Of a stretch of DNA of 64,000 nucleotides, positions 35,370 to 44,195 are shown piece by piece (the first letter of the stretch is position 1; every line of letters begins with the position of its first letter). The DNA is from Chordicoccus furentiruminis. Its GTDB lineage: Bacteria > Bacillota > Clostridia > Lachnospirales > Lachnospiraceae. Below the pieces are notes generated by a model. The model worked only from the letters and a program-made list of their open reading frames with translations, was not told the origin of the DNA and ran no database searches. Position numbers and translations under genes: made by a program. The DNA is taken from positions 1 to 64,000 of the forward strand of contig NZ_CP048829.1 of the NCBI RefSeq assembly GCF_019355395.1. The letters run 5' to 3'.

Positions 35370-38165
35370 ATGGCATCTTCCAGCAGGAAGAAAACGTCAT
35401 CCAGAAAGAAAACGGCGCGTCGGGCGCCGGCAAGGCGCACAGGCGCCGGAAAGCGTACCGCACGTTCGAAGGCGGCCAGCGCAGCCGCAAAGGAGGCAAG
35501 ACGGATCCGTATGGAAATCCGCCTCTGCCTCGTTCTTGCGTTATCCGTGCTTCTTGCGCTGGCCAACGCCGGCATCATCGGGCGGTTCGGAGCGGTGATG
35601 AGCGACGCTCTTTTCGGAGTATTCGGGCTGATGGCCTATGTTTTTCCCTTTGTGCTTTTTTTCGGCTGCGCTTTCTATGTCGCCAATCGCGGCAATCCCC
35701 GGATTTTCCGGAACATGCTGGGGCTGATCCTGCTGTTTTTGTTTCTCGCCGCTTTTCTTGAGCTGATGACGGTGAAGATCAGCCGCGATATGCCGTTCGC
35801 TGATTTCTACCGGATCTCCGCCTCGGAGCGTACCGGAGGCGGCATCACAGGAGGCGTCATCGCGTGGTGCTTTTTCTGGTTTTTCGGCCTCATCGGAGCC
35901 TATGTGCTCACGATCTGCGGCATCGTCATCGCTTCCGTCATTCTCACACAGCAGCCGCTCCTGAGTGAGCTCGGCACAAAAGGACGACAGGCGGCCGTCC
36001 GCGCGAGGGAAAAGAGCGCAGCGCGGCGCAGCGAGAACCGCCTCGCCCGTGAAGCCGAGCGGGATGAATGGGCGCGTGAGGAAAAAGCCCGGATCGCCCG
36101 CCGTGCGAAAGCGGCGAGAGCGGAAAAAAAGCCGCCGGACGAACCGTTCCGAAGCAGCGGAAAATCCCGCCGGACGGTTCCGGGATCGGGAACCAGTCCG
36201 CTCGATTATGTGACCCTGACGCCTCCCGCCAAAGGGCCTGTACCGGTAGAAAAATATGAGATGCCGTCCTTTTTGAAAAAGAAACCGGAAAAGCAGGAAC
36301 TTTCCGGAGAGGCGGACGCACTCTTCGCCGATGACTCCCGCGATCTCTTCGCGGATATGGGAGTGGCTCCGCTCCCGGAAGACGTGGAAATGCAGCCGCC
36401 CGCCGGAACGGAAGACCCGGAGACAGCCCGTTCCGTCCGTTCTTCTTCGCAGACGAGCGGAATGGAGGGTGCCTTTTCCGCTGACTCTCCGTCCGCCGCG
36501 GCGCCGGAAAGACAGGCTGTCCCGTCTTCCCGCGCGGAAACGGAACGTACCGTTTCCACGAAAGAAACGGCCGGTGACGGCACAGCTTCCTCCCGGAAGA
36601 AGAAGACCGATCCGGGCGCGGAGGATATCCGGACAATTCAGGGCGAAATCAGCAGGGGCGAGACTGAGAAAAAGGCATTCACCCTTCCGCCTGTCTCCCT
36701 CCTGACCAGGGGCCGCGCCGCGAAGCAGGACTCCGAACGGGCTCTGATGACGACCGCGCAGAAGCTTCAGCAGACGCTCCGTGACTTCGGCGTCAATGTC
36801 CGGCTCCAGGGCGTAAGCCGGGGTCCCACCGTCACGCGTTACGAGCTTCAGCCGGAGCAGGGCGTGAAGGTCAGCCGGATTCTCAGTCTTCAGGACGACA
36901 TCAAGCTGAATCTGGCCGCCGCGGAAATCCGCATTGAGGCGCCGATTCCCGGAAAAGCGGCCGTAGGGATCGAGGTTCCGAACAAGGAGCCGTCGCCCGT
37001 GATGCTGAGGGAGATCATCGAATCGCCGGAATTTACGCAGAGCCGCGCCCATCTGGCGTTCGCCGTCGGCAAGGACATCGGAGGGAGGCCCGTCGTGGCT
37101 GATATCGAGAAGATGCCGCATCTGCTGATCGCCGGCGCCACAGGCTCCGGCAAATCGGTCTGCATCAACACGCTGATCATGAGCATTCTCTTCAAATCCA
37201 AACCGGATGAGGTGAAGATGCTGATGATCGACCCGAAGGTAGTGGAACTGAAGATCTACGACGGGATCCCTCACCTGCTGATTCCGGTGGTCACCGATCC
37301 CCGCAAGGCCGCCGGCGCCCTCAACTGGGCGGTGCAGGAAATGACGAACCGTTACAAGAAATTCGCCTCCTATCCCGGTGTGCGCGACATACATTCCTAT
37401 AATGAGCGAATCCGTCAGCTGAACCGGGACGTATCTGACGGCGAAACCATCCCGCCGATGCCGCGGATCGTGATCATCGTGGACGAGCTGGCGGATCTGA
37501 TGATGGTGGCATCCTCCGAGGTGGAGGATGCGATCTGCCGTCTTGCCCAGCTGGCTCGGGCAGCCGGAATCCATCTGATCATCGCAACACAGCGGCCTTC
37601 CGTCAATGTTGTGACCGGACTCATCAAGGCCAATATGCCGTCACGCATCGCACTGGCGGTCGCCTCCGGAACCGACAGCCGCACCATCATTGATATGAAC
37701 GGCGCGGAGAAGCTGCTGGGTCACGGCGATATGCTGTTCTATCCGCAGGGCTATCCGAAGCCTGCGCGCGTACAGGGCTGCTTCGTCTCGGACGGCGACA
37801 TTTCCAAGGTCGTCGAATATTGGGTTTCACAAGGCCGGGATCAGGAGTATAATACAACCGATGTCTCGCAGACGATCGAGGACAGCATCGCGCAGAACGC
37901 GGCCGGATCGGCACCCGGCGCAGCAGGAGAGAATGACCGGGATGAGTTCTTCGCGGAGGCCGGTCAGCTCATCATAGAGAAGGAGAAGGCATCCATCGGC
38001 ATGCTCCAGCGGGCTTTCAAGATCGGCTTCAACCGTGCGGCCCGCATCATGGATCAGCTGGCCGAGGCGGGCGTCGTCGGAGGGGAGGAAGGAACCAAGC
38101 CGCGGAAGATCCTGATGACGATGGATGAATTCAGTGCGCTTCTTTCCGGACCGAAAGATTCATGA
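35370..38165 (+). CDS. ftsK: FtsK/SpoIIIE DNA translocase
   Basis: 931 residues. Lysine/arginine-rich N-terminus, then four membrane segments (about 50-190), a long acidic low-complexity linker (200-440), the alpha/beta motor with Walker A GATGSGKSV near 590 and Walker B IIVDELADLMM, and a C-terminal winged-helix gamma domain (ASIGMLQRAFKIGFNRAARIMDQL) that reads KOPS-type DNA. It pumps chromosomes at the septum or into spores. Ribosome site AAGGAG. Whether it is FtsK or SpoIIIE in role cannot be told from one copy. Confidence 0.94.
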   Translation: MASSSRKKTSSRKKTARRAPARRTGAGKRTARSKAASAAAKEARRIRMEIRLCLVLALSVLLALANAGIIGRFGAVMSDALFGVFGLMAYVFPFVLFFGCAFYVANRGNPRIFRNMLGLILLFLFLAAFLELMTVKISRDMPFADFYRISASERTGGGITGGVIAWCFFWFFGLIGAYVLTICGIVIASVILTQQPLLSELGTKGRQAAVRAREKSAARRSENRLAREAERDEWAREEKARIARRAKAARAEKKPPDEPFRSSGKSRRTVPGSGTSPLDYVTLTPPAKGPVPVEKYEMPSFLKKKPEKQELSGEADALFADDSRDLFADMGVAPLPEDVEMQPPAGTEDPETARSVRSSSQTSGMEGAFSADSPSAAAPERQAVPSSRAETERTVSTKETAGDGTASSRKKKTDPGAEDIRTIQGEISRGETEKKAFTLPPVSLLTRGRAAKQDSERALMTTAQKLQQTLRDFGVNVRLQGVSRGPTVTRYELQPEQGVKVSRILSLQDDIKLNLAAAEIRIEAPIPGKAAVGIEVPNKEPSPVMLREIIESPEFTQSRAHLAFAVGKDIGGRPVVADIEKMPHLLIAGATGSGKSVCINTLIMSILFKSKPDEVKMLMIDPKVVELKIYDGIPHLLIPVVTDPRKAAGALNWAVQEMTNRYKKFASYPGVRDIHSYNERIRQLNRDVSDGETIPPMPRIVIIVDELADLMMVASSEVEDAICRLAQLARAAGIHLIIATQRPSVNVVTGLIKANMPSRIALAVASGTDSRTIIDMNGAEKLLGHGDMLFYPQGYPKPARVQGCFVSDGDISKVVEYWVSQGRDQEYNTTDVSQTIEDSIAQNAAGSAPGAAGENDRDEFFAEAGQLIIEKEKASIGMLQRAFKIGFNRAARIMDQLAEAGVVGGEEGTKPRKILMTMDEFSALLSGPKDS

Positions 38166-38205
38166 GACAGCCGGCGGTCCGCACCGCCGATGAGGAGTCA
38201 ATGAT

Positions 38206-39072
38206 ATGAAATGCTCGAACTGCGGTTTCGAGATTCCCGACGGTAAGCTGTACTGTCCTCGCTGCGGCAAGGAGGTACAGCTTGTTCCGGATTTTACGTC
38301 CGTCAGCATGGAACGGGAACGTCTTCTGCGCGCCCGGGCCGAGGAGGAACGGCGGCGCCGGGAGGCGGAGGCGGCTGAATCAGAGCGCCGCGTGCGGCCT
38401 CTTGTCGCGCTCTTCAAGACGGCGATGACCGTGATCATCGCCGCCGGTCTTACGTTCCTGATGCATTACTATCTTACCGTTCACGAATCGGAAACGTTCT
38501 CCGGTCAGAGGCTCGCCGCCATCAATGCGTACGAGGCACATAACCTGAAAACCGCGCAGTCCGCTGTCAGCCGGGCGCTTGAGCTGCGTCCGCGCTCAAC
38601 GGAGATGGCAATCCTCAAAGCCGATATTCTCACGGAAAGCGGCAGAATCAGCGAGGCGCTCTCTGTTCTCGAGGATCTGATTGAAAGCGAACCGGATGAG
38701 ATCAGTGCATGGGAGAAGCTCATCGGGATCCGGATCGAGGAGGGCGACAACACGGAGGTGGCAAGGCTCGTTGAGCAAAGCCGCTTCGAATCGCTGACTG
38801 AAAAATACGCGGACTATCTCGCTGATCCGCCTACTTTCTCGCTGATCAACGGCAGAACGTATCCTTACGGAACATCGCTTACAATCCGTTCGGCATCGGG
38901 AACCATCTACTATACCACGGACGGTTCGGTGCCGGATGCCCACAGCACAAAGTACACCGGACCGATTCCGCTCGACGCCGGGACCAACCGGATCGCCGCC
39001 GTATGCATCAACAGCAAAGGCGTAGCAAGCAAGACCGTCAAGGCAGTGTACAACATCCGCAAAGCAGAGTAG
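38206..39072 (+). CDS. Zinc-ribbon, TPR and CHB_HEX_C_1 membrane protein
   Basis: 288 residues. Zinc ribbon C3-x2-C6 and C17-x2-C20 (MKCSNCGFEI, YCPRCG), a basic-acidic coiled stretch (34-63), one membrane segment (about 69-89), TPR-like helices (about 105-200; SALELRPRS-type repeat, ISEALSVLEDLIESEPDE), and a C-terminal beta domain (205-285) with YTTDGSVPDAHSTKYTGPI, the chitobiase C-terminal pattern. Predicted topology: ribbon inside, repeats and beta domain outside. Function unknown; Lachnospiraceae-type genomes carry many zinc-ribbon membrane proteins. Ribosome site GAGGAG upstream. Confidence 0.78.
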   Translation: MKCSNCGFEIPDGKLYCPRCGKEVQLVPDFTSVSMERERLLRARAEEERRRREAEAAESERRVRPLVALFKTAMTVIIAAGLTFLMHYYLTVHESETFSGQRLAAINAYEAHNLKTAQSAVSRALELRPRSTEMAILKADILTESGRISEALSVLEDLIESEPDEISAWEKLIGIRIEEGDNTEVARLVEQSRFESLTEKYADYLADPPTFSLINGRTYPYGTSLTIRSASGTIYYTTDGSVPDAHSTKYTGPIPLDAGTNRIAAVCINSKGVASKTVKAVYNIRKAE

Positions 39073-39146
39073 ACGCGCCGGAGCTCGTCCGGAAGCGCAG
39101 CAGGGTGATGTATATAGAGGAAACATGAAGGAATGGAGGAAAAACT

Positions 39147-40022
39147 ATGTACAGGATTCTTTTAAAAAGGCAGCTGAGCGCGGTTGTCTGGGAAATGGTG
39201 GTTGAAGCACCGCTGATCGCCAGCCATTGTCTTCCGGGCCAGTTCCTGATCGTCAAGAAAGACGAGGTCGGAGAGCGGATTCCGCTCACCATCTGCGATT
39301 CCGATGCCGAGAAGGGAACCGTGACAATCGTCTTCCAGCCGGTGGGTGTGTCGACGATGAAATTCTGTGAGCTTGAAGCCGGCGATGCCTTCGAGGATGT
39401 GGTCGGTCCGCTGGGCCGTCCGTCGGAAATCTGCAGCATGAGCGAGGAGGAACTGAAGTCGAAGAAATTCCTTTTCGTCTGCGGCGGAGTGGGAACAGCG
39501 CCGGTTTATCCTCAGGTCAAATGGCTTCATGAGCGCGGCATCGGAGCCGACGTGATTATCGGTTACCGCACGAAGGACCTGATCTTCTACGAAGACGAGA
39601 TGAGAAAGGTCGCCGCCAACGTCTATGTGACGACGGATGACGGCTCCTATATGCACAAGGGCGTGGTCACCACGGTCATCGACGAGCTGGTCGCGGAAGG
39701 AAAGGAATACAATCACTGCGTCTGCATCGGGCCGATGATCATGATGAAGTTCTGCTGCCTGACAACTGCCAAGTACAACATCCCGACCATCGTATCCATG
39801 AATCCGATCATGGTCGACGGAACGGGCATGTGCGGCGCATGCCGTCTGACCGTCGGGGATGAGGTAAAATTCGCCTGCGTCGACGGACCGGAATTCGACG
39901 GCCATAAGATCAACTGGGCCGAATGCATGAAGCGCGCCGCGATGTACAGAACCGAAGAGGGCGAGGCGAAGACCCGGTATCTGGAAGGCAAAACCCATGA
40001 GGGCGGCTGCGGAAACTGCTGA
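39147..40022 (+). CDS. nfnA: NfnA-type FAD/NAD-binding subunit
   Basis: 291 residues of the ferredoxin-NADP reductase/PyrK family: FAD domain (HCLPGQFLIV, ERIPLTICD), NAD domain (FVCGGVGTAPVYPQ) and a C-terminal 2Fe-2S cysteine cluster (GTGMCGACRLTVGDEVKFAC). With the next gene it forms a pair matching NfnAB, the electron-bifurcating NADH-dependent ferredoxin:NADP oxidoreductase, also annotated as sulfide dehydrogenase or glutamate synthase small chain. Cytoplasmic. Ribosome site GGAGG before the ATG. The exact activity depends on the partner and is inferred from pairing. Confidence 0.85.
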   Translation: MYRILLKRQLSAVVWEMVVEAPLIASHCLPGQFLIVKKDEVGERIPLTICDSDAEKGTVTIVFQPVGVSTMKFCELEAGDAFEDVVGPLGRPSEICSMSEEELKSKKFLFVCGGVGTAPVYPQVKWLHERGIGADVIIGYRTKDLIFYEDEMRKVAANVYVTTDDGSYMHKGVVTTVIDELVAEGKEYNHCVCIGPMIMMKFCCLTTAKYNIPTIVSMNPIMVDGTGMCGACRLTVGDEVKFACVDGPEFDGHKINWAECMKRAAMYRTEEGEAKTRYLEGKTHEGGCGNC

Positions 40023-40099
40023 TCTTTTCGCGGAATGAACGGAAATAAAAGCACACGGGCGTATCTGGGCGCACGTGAAATACGGAGGAATGGATAACG

Positions 40100-41494
40100 A
40101 TGGATGATGTGCTGAAGAAAGTCCCTGTCAGAGAACAGGATCCGAAGGTCAGGGCCTGCAATTTCGATGAGGTCTGCCTCGGCTATACAGAGGAAGAGGC
40201 GGTGGAAGAGGCTTCCCGCTGCCTGAACTGCAAGAAGGCGAAATGCATCACGGGCTGTCCGGTGAATATTCATATCAATGAGTTCATCGCGAAGGTGAAG
40301 GAGAAGGATTACGCGGCGGCGTACCAGATCATCTCGAAGTCGAGTTCCCTTCCTGCGGTCTGCGGCCGTGTATGTCCGCAGGAGACGCAGTGCGAGGGAC
40401 AATGCATCCGCGGCATCAAGGGCGAGGCGGTTTCCATCGGAAAGCTGGAACGTTTCGTAGCGGACTGGGCCCGCGAGAACGGGATCCGTCCGGAGGTCAC
40501 ATCCCCGAAGAACGGTCATAAGGTCGCCGTGGTCGGCGCCGGTCCTGCCGGTCTGACCTGTGCCGGTGATCTCGCGAAGATGGGATACGATGTGACCATC
40601 TTCGAGGCACTTCATAAGGCCGGCGGCGTGCTTTCCTACGGCATCCCGGAGTTCCGTCTGCCGAAGGACAAGGTGGTGGCACCTGAAATCGCCAATGTAG
40701 AGGGACTCGGCGTCAAGATCAACACCGACACGATTATCGGCCGCTCCGAAACGGTGGACGAGCTTCTCACAAAGGACGGCTTCGAGGCGGTCTTCATCGG
40801 CTCCGGCGCCGGACTTCCGATGTTCATGCATATCCCGGGGGAGACGTCCAACGGCGTGTTCTCCGCCAATGAGTTTCTCACCCGGAACAATCTGATGAAA
40901 GCGTTCCGCGAGGACTATGACACGCCGATCTACCGTCCGAAGAAAGCGGTTGTGGTCGGCGGCGGAAACGTCGCGATGGACGCGGCGAGAACGGCTCTTC
41001 GGCTCGGCGCCGAGGTTCATCTCGTCTACCGCCGTTCCGAGGCCGAGCTTCCGGCCAGAAAGGAAGAGGTCCATCATGCGAAGGAGGAGGGAATTCATTT
41101 TGACCTCCTGACCAATCCCGTGGAGATTCTGTCCGACGATAACGACAATGTGCGCGGAATCCGCTGCATCCGGATGGAGCTGGGCGAGCCCGACGCATCC
41201 GGAAGAAGACGCCCGGTTCCGATCGAGGGCTCCGAGTTTGAGATGGAATGTGACGCTGTCATCATGTCGCTCGGCACGTCTCCGAACCCGCTGATCTCCT
41301 CCACCACAGTGGGTCTTGATGTCAACCGGAAGAAGTGCATCATCGCGGATGAGACAAGCGGAAAGACCTCGAGAGAGGGCGTCTACGCCGGCGGCGACGC
41401 TGTCACCGGCGCAGCGACCGTCATCCTGGCGATGGGTGCCGGTAAGGCAGGTGCCCGCGGCATCGATGAATTCATCCGGTCCAAGAACGCCTGA
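40100..41494 (+). CDS. nfnB: NfnB-type oxidoreductase, glutamate synthase small-subunit family
   Basis: 464 residues. N-terminal Fe-S domain with two cysteine groups (CLNCKKAKCITGCPV; CGRVCPQETQCEGQC), FAD Rossmann motif VVGAGPAGLTCAGDL, NADPH motif VVGGGNVAMDAARTALRLG, and closing YAGGDAVTGAATVILAMGAGK. The fold is GltD-like; without a glutamate synthase large subunit nearby and next to an NfnA-like gene, it is best read as the large chain of NfnAB. It would couple NADH, NADPH and ferredoxin pools. Ribosome site CGGAGGAA. Confidence 0.87.
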   Translation: MDDVLKKVPVREQDPKVRACNFDEVCLGYTEEEAVEEASRCLNCKKAKCITGCPVNIHINEFIAKVKEKDYAAAYQIISKSSSLPAVCGRVCPQETQCEGQCIRGIKGEAVSIGKLERFVADWARENGIRPEVTSPKNGHKVAVVGAGPAGLTCAGDLAKMGYDVTIFEALHKAGGVLSYGIPEFRLPKDKVVAPEIANVEGLGVKINTDTIIGRSETVDELLTKDGFEAVFIGSGAGLPMFMHIPGETSNGVFSANEFLTRNNLMKAFREDYDTPIYRPKKAVVVGGGNVAMDAARTALRLGAEVHLVYRRSEAELPARKEEVHHAKEEGIHFDLLTNPVEILSDDNDNVRGIRCIRMELGEPDASGRRRPVPIEGSEFEMECDAVIMSLGTSPNPLISSTTVGLDVNRKKCIIADETSGKTSREGVYAGGDAVTGAATVILAMGAGKAGARGIDEFIRSKNA

Positions 41495-41655
41495 CTGACA
41501 ATTTTCAGCCGATCCGGGGCCGCTGTGCCGTGGTCCGGAGATGAGGCAGGGAGCGGAACCGTTTCCCCGGTTTGCTCCTTCTGCCGTATCTCCGCCCGGT
41601 GCGGCGGCCCCTTTTGCCCTGTGCAAGGGCATCCGTGCCCGAAAAGGAGTCTGCT

Positions 41656-42135
41656 GTGAAAATCCGGATTGTCTGCGTCGGAAAGATACGGGAGCGTTTC
41701 TTTCGCGACGCCGTCAGCGAATATGTCAAACGGCTCAGCCGCTACGCCCGCGTCTCCATTGAGGAGGTCGCCGACGAGAAGACGCCGGACGGAGCCGCGG
41801 CCGGCGAAAACGCCTCCATTCTGACGCAGGAGGGCGGACGCATCCTGAGCCGCCTGTCCCCGTCTGACCATGTCATCGCCCTCGCGATCCGCGGGACGCC
41901 CTGTACGTCGGAAGCCTTCGCTTCGCATCTTGGCGGTATGATGACGAACGGCGTGAGTAGCATCACCTTCGTCATCGGCGGGTCGCTGGGACTGGACCCG
42001 CGGGTACTGGCGCGCGCGGACGAGCAGCTCAGCTTTTCGTCCTTCACCTTCCCGCATCCTCTGATGCGGGTCATCCTCTGCGAGCAGATCTACCGTGCAT
42101 TCCGCATTATTCGTCACGAACCCTACCACAAGTAA
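41656..42135 (+). CDS. rlmH: 23S rRNA pseudouridine1915-N3-methyltransferase RlmH
   Basis: 159 residues from GTG 41656 with AAAAGGAG upstream; the open frame reaches back to 41572 but without homology. SPOUT enzyme: KIRIVCVGKIRE, FVIGGSLGLDP and the C-terminal MRVILCEQIYRAFRIIRHEPYHK pattern with His/Tyr ends. It methylates pseudouridine 1915 on the complete ribosome. The 160 bases before it contain imperfect hairpins (for example GGGCA-TCCG-TGCCC just before the ribosome site). An IS element starts 14 bases after its stop. Confidence 0.95.
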   Translation: MKIRIVCVGKIRERFFRDAVSEYVKRLSRYARVSIEEVADEKTPDGAAAGENASILTQEGGRILSRLSPSDHVIALAIRGTPCTSEAFASHLGGMMTNGVSSITFVIGGSLGLDPRVLARADEQLSFSSFTFPHPLMRVILCEQIYRAFRIIRHEPYHK

Positions 42136-42140
42136 CCGCC

Positions 42141-42149
42141 CTGCCTTCC
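42141..42149 (+). repeat. Left target-site duplication of the IS
   Basis: CTGCCTTCC directly before the left inverted repeat; identical to 44409-44417. Confidence 0.88.
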
Positions 42150-42168
42150 CAGGGCTGTTTCATGAAGA
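42150..42168 (+). repeat. Left terminal inverted repeat
   Basis: CAGGGCTGTTTCATGAAGA. Pairs with 44390-44408 with mismatches only at positions 6 and 18. Confidence 0.9.
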
Positions 42169-42201
42169 GAAATTAAGATAGGTTACATCTCAGTTTTTAT
42201 C

Positions 42202-42248
42202 GGGGATAGCGATTGATATACATGTCAATTGCTACCCTCGATTTTTTT
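42202..42248 (+). terminator. Intrinsic terminator at the left end of the IS
   Basis: Ten-pair stem TAGCGATTGA/TCAATTGCTA (42207-42216 with 42225-42234, one G-T pair), extended by GGG/CCC across a two-base bulge, loop TATACATG, followed by seven T at 42242-42248. It would stop readthrough from rlmH into the transposition genes, and shields the element from host transcription. Confidence 0.85.
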
Positions 42249-42260
42249 GCATTGTAGAGG

Positions 42261-42298
42261 TATAATGTCTTTATAGTATAGGTATATGCCACCTATAC
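42261..42298 (+). promoter_or_regulatory. IS promoter box and GTATAGGT palindrome
   Basis: Consensus TATAAT at 42261-42266 without a clear -35. Ten bases on, a perfect 8-bp inverted repeat GTATAGGT (42276-42283) and ACCTATAC (42291-42298) sits between the likely start point and the ribosome site AAAGGAGG (42301-42308), where an operator would be. A third GTATAGGT copy follows the transposase stop (44186-44193). Confidence 0.6.
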
Positions 42299-42312
42299 AG
42301 AAAGGAGGCATT

Positions 42313-42894
42313 ATGCAGAAGCTGGATAAAGTCTATCCAGAGTGGGTGCAGAAGTTTCGGACGAAAGGAACTACTGTGAAGAAAAAAGGAGACGCTTATT
42401 ATCTTTACAAGCGTACTTCAAAACGTGTGCCTGGCAAAAAATACCCGCAGCCGGTCGACCGTTATCTCGGAAAGATCACACCGGACGGAGTGATCAAAAG
42501 TGACATGAGGAAAGTATCTGTCAGTTCCATTGAGGTAAAGGAATACGGTTTTTCAAAAGCAGTATGGGATCTTTGCCCGGAAGATTGGAAAAAACCTCTT
42601 GGGGATGATTGGGAAGATGTCCTTCGGATCCTGATCAAAAAGGATTCTCCGAATACATTTCTGGGAAAGGAGTATGTCATCAAAGATGAGGATGAATTCC
42701 GCTATCAGTTCGCGGCGCAGAAGTCATCTCTCATCCGGCGGATCTTCAAGGCAACGGGGATCGAATGGGAAGAACTCACTTCCCTGAATACGATATATAA
42801 AGTTTATCTGGAGAAAGAGGCAGTCATCTCCAGGATCACATCCGAGCAGAAAGCCCTGTTGGAACGGGCCGGGATAGAACTGGAGGTCGGCTAA
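42313..42894 (+). CDS. IS accessory protein of unknown function
   Basis: 193 residues from ATG 42313, which follows AAAGGAGG; an earlier in-frame ATG at 42286 lies inside the palindrome and has no ribosome site. The N-terminal 60 residues (YYLYKRTSKRVPGKKYPQPVD in part, then DRYLGKITPDGVI) resemble the short beta-rich N-terminal region of IS4/IS1634-type transposases, which suggests DNA binding. The rest is helical and charged (EDWKKPLGDDWEDVLRIL; SSLIRRIFKATGIEWEEL) with no catalytic triad that I can see. It ends in TAA, after which the same reading frame continues straight into the transposase. Likely a transposition helper or repressor; not recognised as a named family. Confidence 0.75.
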   Translation: MQKLDKVYPEWVQKFRTKGTTVKKKGDAYYLYKRTSKRVPGKKYPQPVDRYLGKITPDGVIKSDMRKVSVSSIEVKEYGFSKAVWDLCPEDWKKPLGDDWEDVLRILIKKDSPNTFLGKEYVIKDEDEFRYQFAAQKSSLIRRIFKATGIEWEELTSLNTIYKVYLEKEAVISRITSEQKALLERAGIELEVG

Positions 42895-42924
42895 GCTGTT
42901 GGGGCTGCCTGCTATGTAAGGCCG

Positions 42925-44184
42925 TTGATCGAGTTCCTTCGGACAGTTCCGGACCCAAGAAAAGAACGGAACCGGCGCCACGACCATGCGGAGATACTGC
43001 TGTGCCTGGCTATAGGATATGCGGCGGGAAAGACATCCTATCGCAGGGCGATGGAGTGGTGCGAACGCCATATATCATTTCTCCGTACAGGGATGACATT
43101 GAAAAACGGGGTCCCATCCGTATCAACGGTCAGCAGGCTGATGTCTTCGATCGACGAGGAGTTGTTTCTTTATGCCTTTATGGAATGGATCGGAGAGATC
43201 CTGGACTCACGGGGACTGCATCTGATCATTGATGGGAAAGCGCTGCGCGGGGCAACATCAAAGGTCCGGGGCGAACGGACCCCTATGATCATGAATGTGA
43301 TCGACGCGCAGACGAAGCTCGTACTGTGCCAATATCCCATTGATTGTAAGGAAAACGAATGCGCGGCGATACCGAAGTTACTGAAGCTGCTGAATATCCG
43401 GGGAAGTACAGTGACTATAGACGCGATCGGCACCAATACTGGTATCATGGAGCAGATCGTGCAGGCGGGCGGTCATTATGTATTGACCGTAAAAAGGAAC
43501 AATCCAGAGACATATGAAGATCTGGTCAGAACTTTTCAGGAACTGGGAAAGACCTACGAAGACAGTCAGGCAGATGGATCCTGTAAAAAGCGGTACCAGG
43601 AACTCCTCGCAAAGTATGAGCAGGATGACCACTATGAAAAAAACAGGGAACGGCATGAACATCGATACTACCAGGTGTGTCATGACCCGACGGTATTGGA
43701 ACGGACCATGAGGGACTGGGGATCTGTAAAAACGGTCGGATGTGTACGGCAGATACGGATACCAGTCCGGAGAAATGAGAAAGGCGAGGAGACAACGCCA
43801 GATGAAAAGACATTTTTACAAAACAGGGAAAAAACAATAGGGGCAGACGCTGATGACGGGAGATCGGCAAAGGTCCAGATGGTCGGGGTGGTATCAGACA
43901 GAGAGCTCAGTCTGGATGAGATGGCAAAGATCAAACGGCAGCACTGGATGATAGAGAACAGTCTTCATCATGTGCTGGACGATACATTCCGGGAAGATCG
44001 CTCACCAGCTAAAAGATCCAGGAATAATCTGGCCCTGATCAGAAAGATCAGTTATAACGTGTTGAGGATAGCCTTTAAGGAAGAAATATCCCCAGGCGTT
44101 ATGACTGAAAGGATGGACATATTTGCTGATAGTCCGGATCTGATCACGAAATATTTCTTCTCACCCATACTGAGCCTCAATTAA
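42925..44184 (+). CDS. ISAs1-family DDE transposase
   Basis: 419 residues from TTG 42925. N-terminal DDE_Tnp_1-associated region (FLRTVPDPRKERNRRHDHAEILL in pattern), catalytic residues D103 (LIIDGKALRGA), D166 (TIDAIGTN) and E344 (HWMIENSLHHVLDDTFRED), all present, so it is probably active. The start is uncertain: there is no good ribosome site before the TTG, and the frame is open back to the TAA of the accessory gene 11 codons upstream, with no ATG or GTG between. Reinitiation after the upstream stop is the simplest explanation. Length slightly above the family norm. Confidence 0.92.
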   Translation: MIEFLRTVPDPRKERNRRHDHAEILLCLAIGYAAGKTSYRRAMEWCERHISFLRTGMTLKNGVPSVSTVSRLMSSIDEELFLYAFMEWIGEILDSRGLHLIIDGKALRGATSKVRGERTPMIMNVIDAQTKLVLCQYPIDCKENECAAIPKLLKLLNIRGSTVTIDAIGTNTGIMEQIVQAGGHYVLTVKRNNPETYEDLVRTFQELGKTYEDSQADGSCKKRYQELLAKYEQDDHYEKNRERHEHRYYQVCHDPTVLERTMRDWGSVKTVGCVRQIRIPVRRNEKGEETTPDEKTFLQNREKTIGADADDGRSAKVQMVGVVSDRELSLDEMAKIKRQHWMIENSLHHVLDDTFREDRSPAKRSRNNLALIRKISYNVLRIAFKEEISPGVMTERMDIFADSPDLITKYFFSPILSLN

Positions 44185-44195
44185 AGTATAGGTAA

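Noticed and set aside
35541-37574. 677-codon minus-strand frame opposite ftsK
   Set aside because: Shadow of ftsK; no recognisable motif.
41495-41655. Possible riboswitch before rlmH
   Set aside because: Several imperfect hairpins, but no match to any riboswitch consensus I know and no clear terminator/antiterminator pair.
42286-42312. Earlier ATG for the IS accessory gene
   Set aside because: It lies inside the GTATAGGT palindrome with no ribosome site; AAAGGAGG at 42301-42308 points to ATG 42313.
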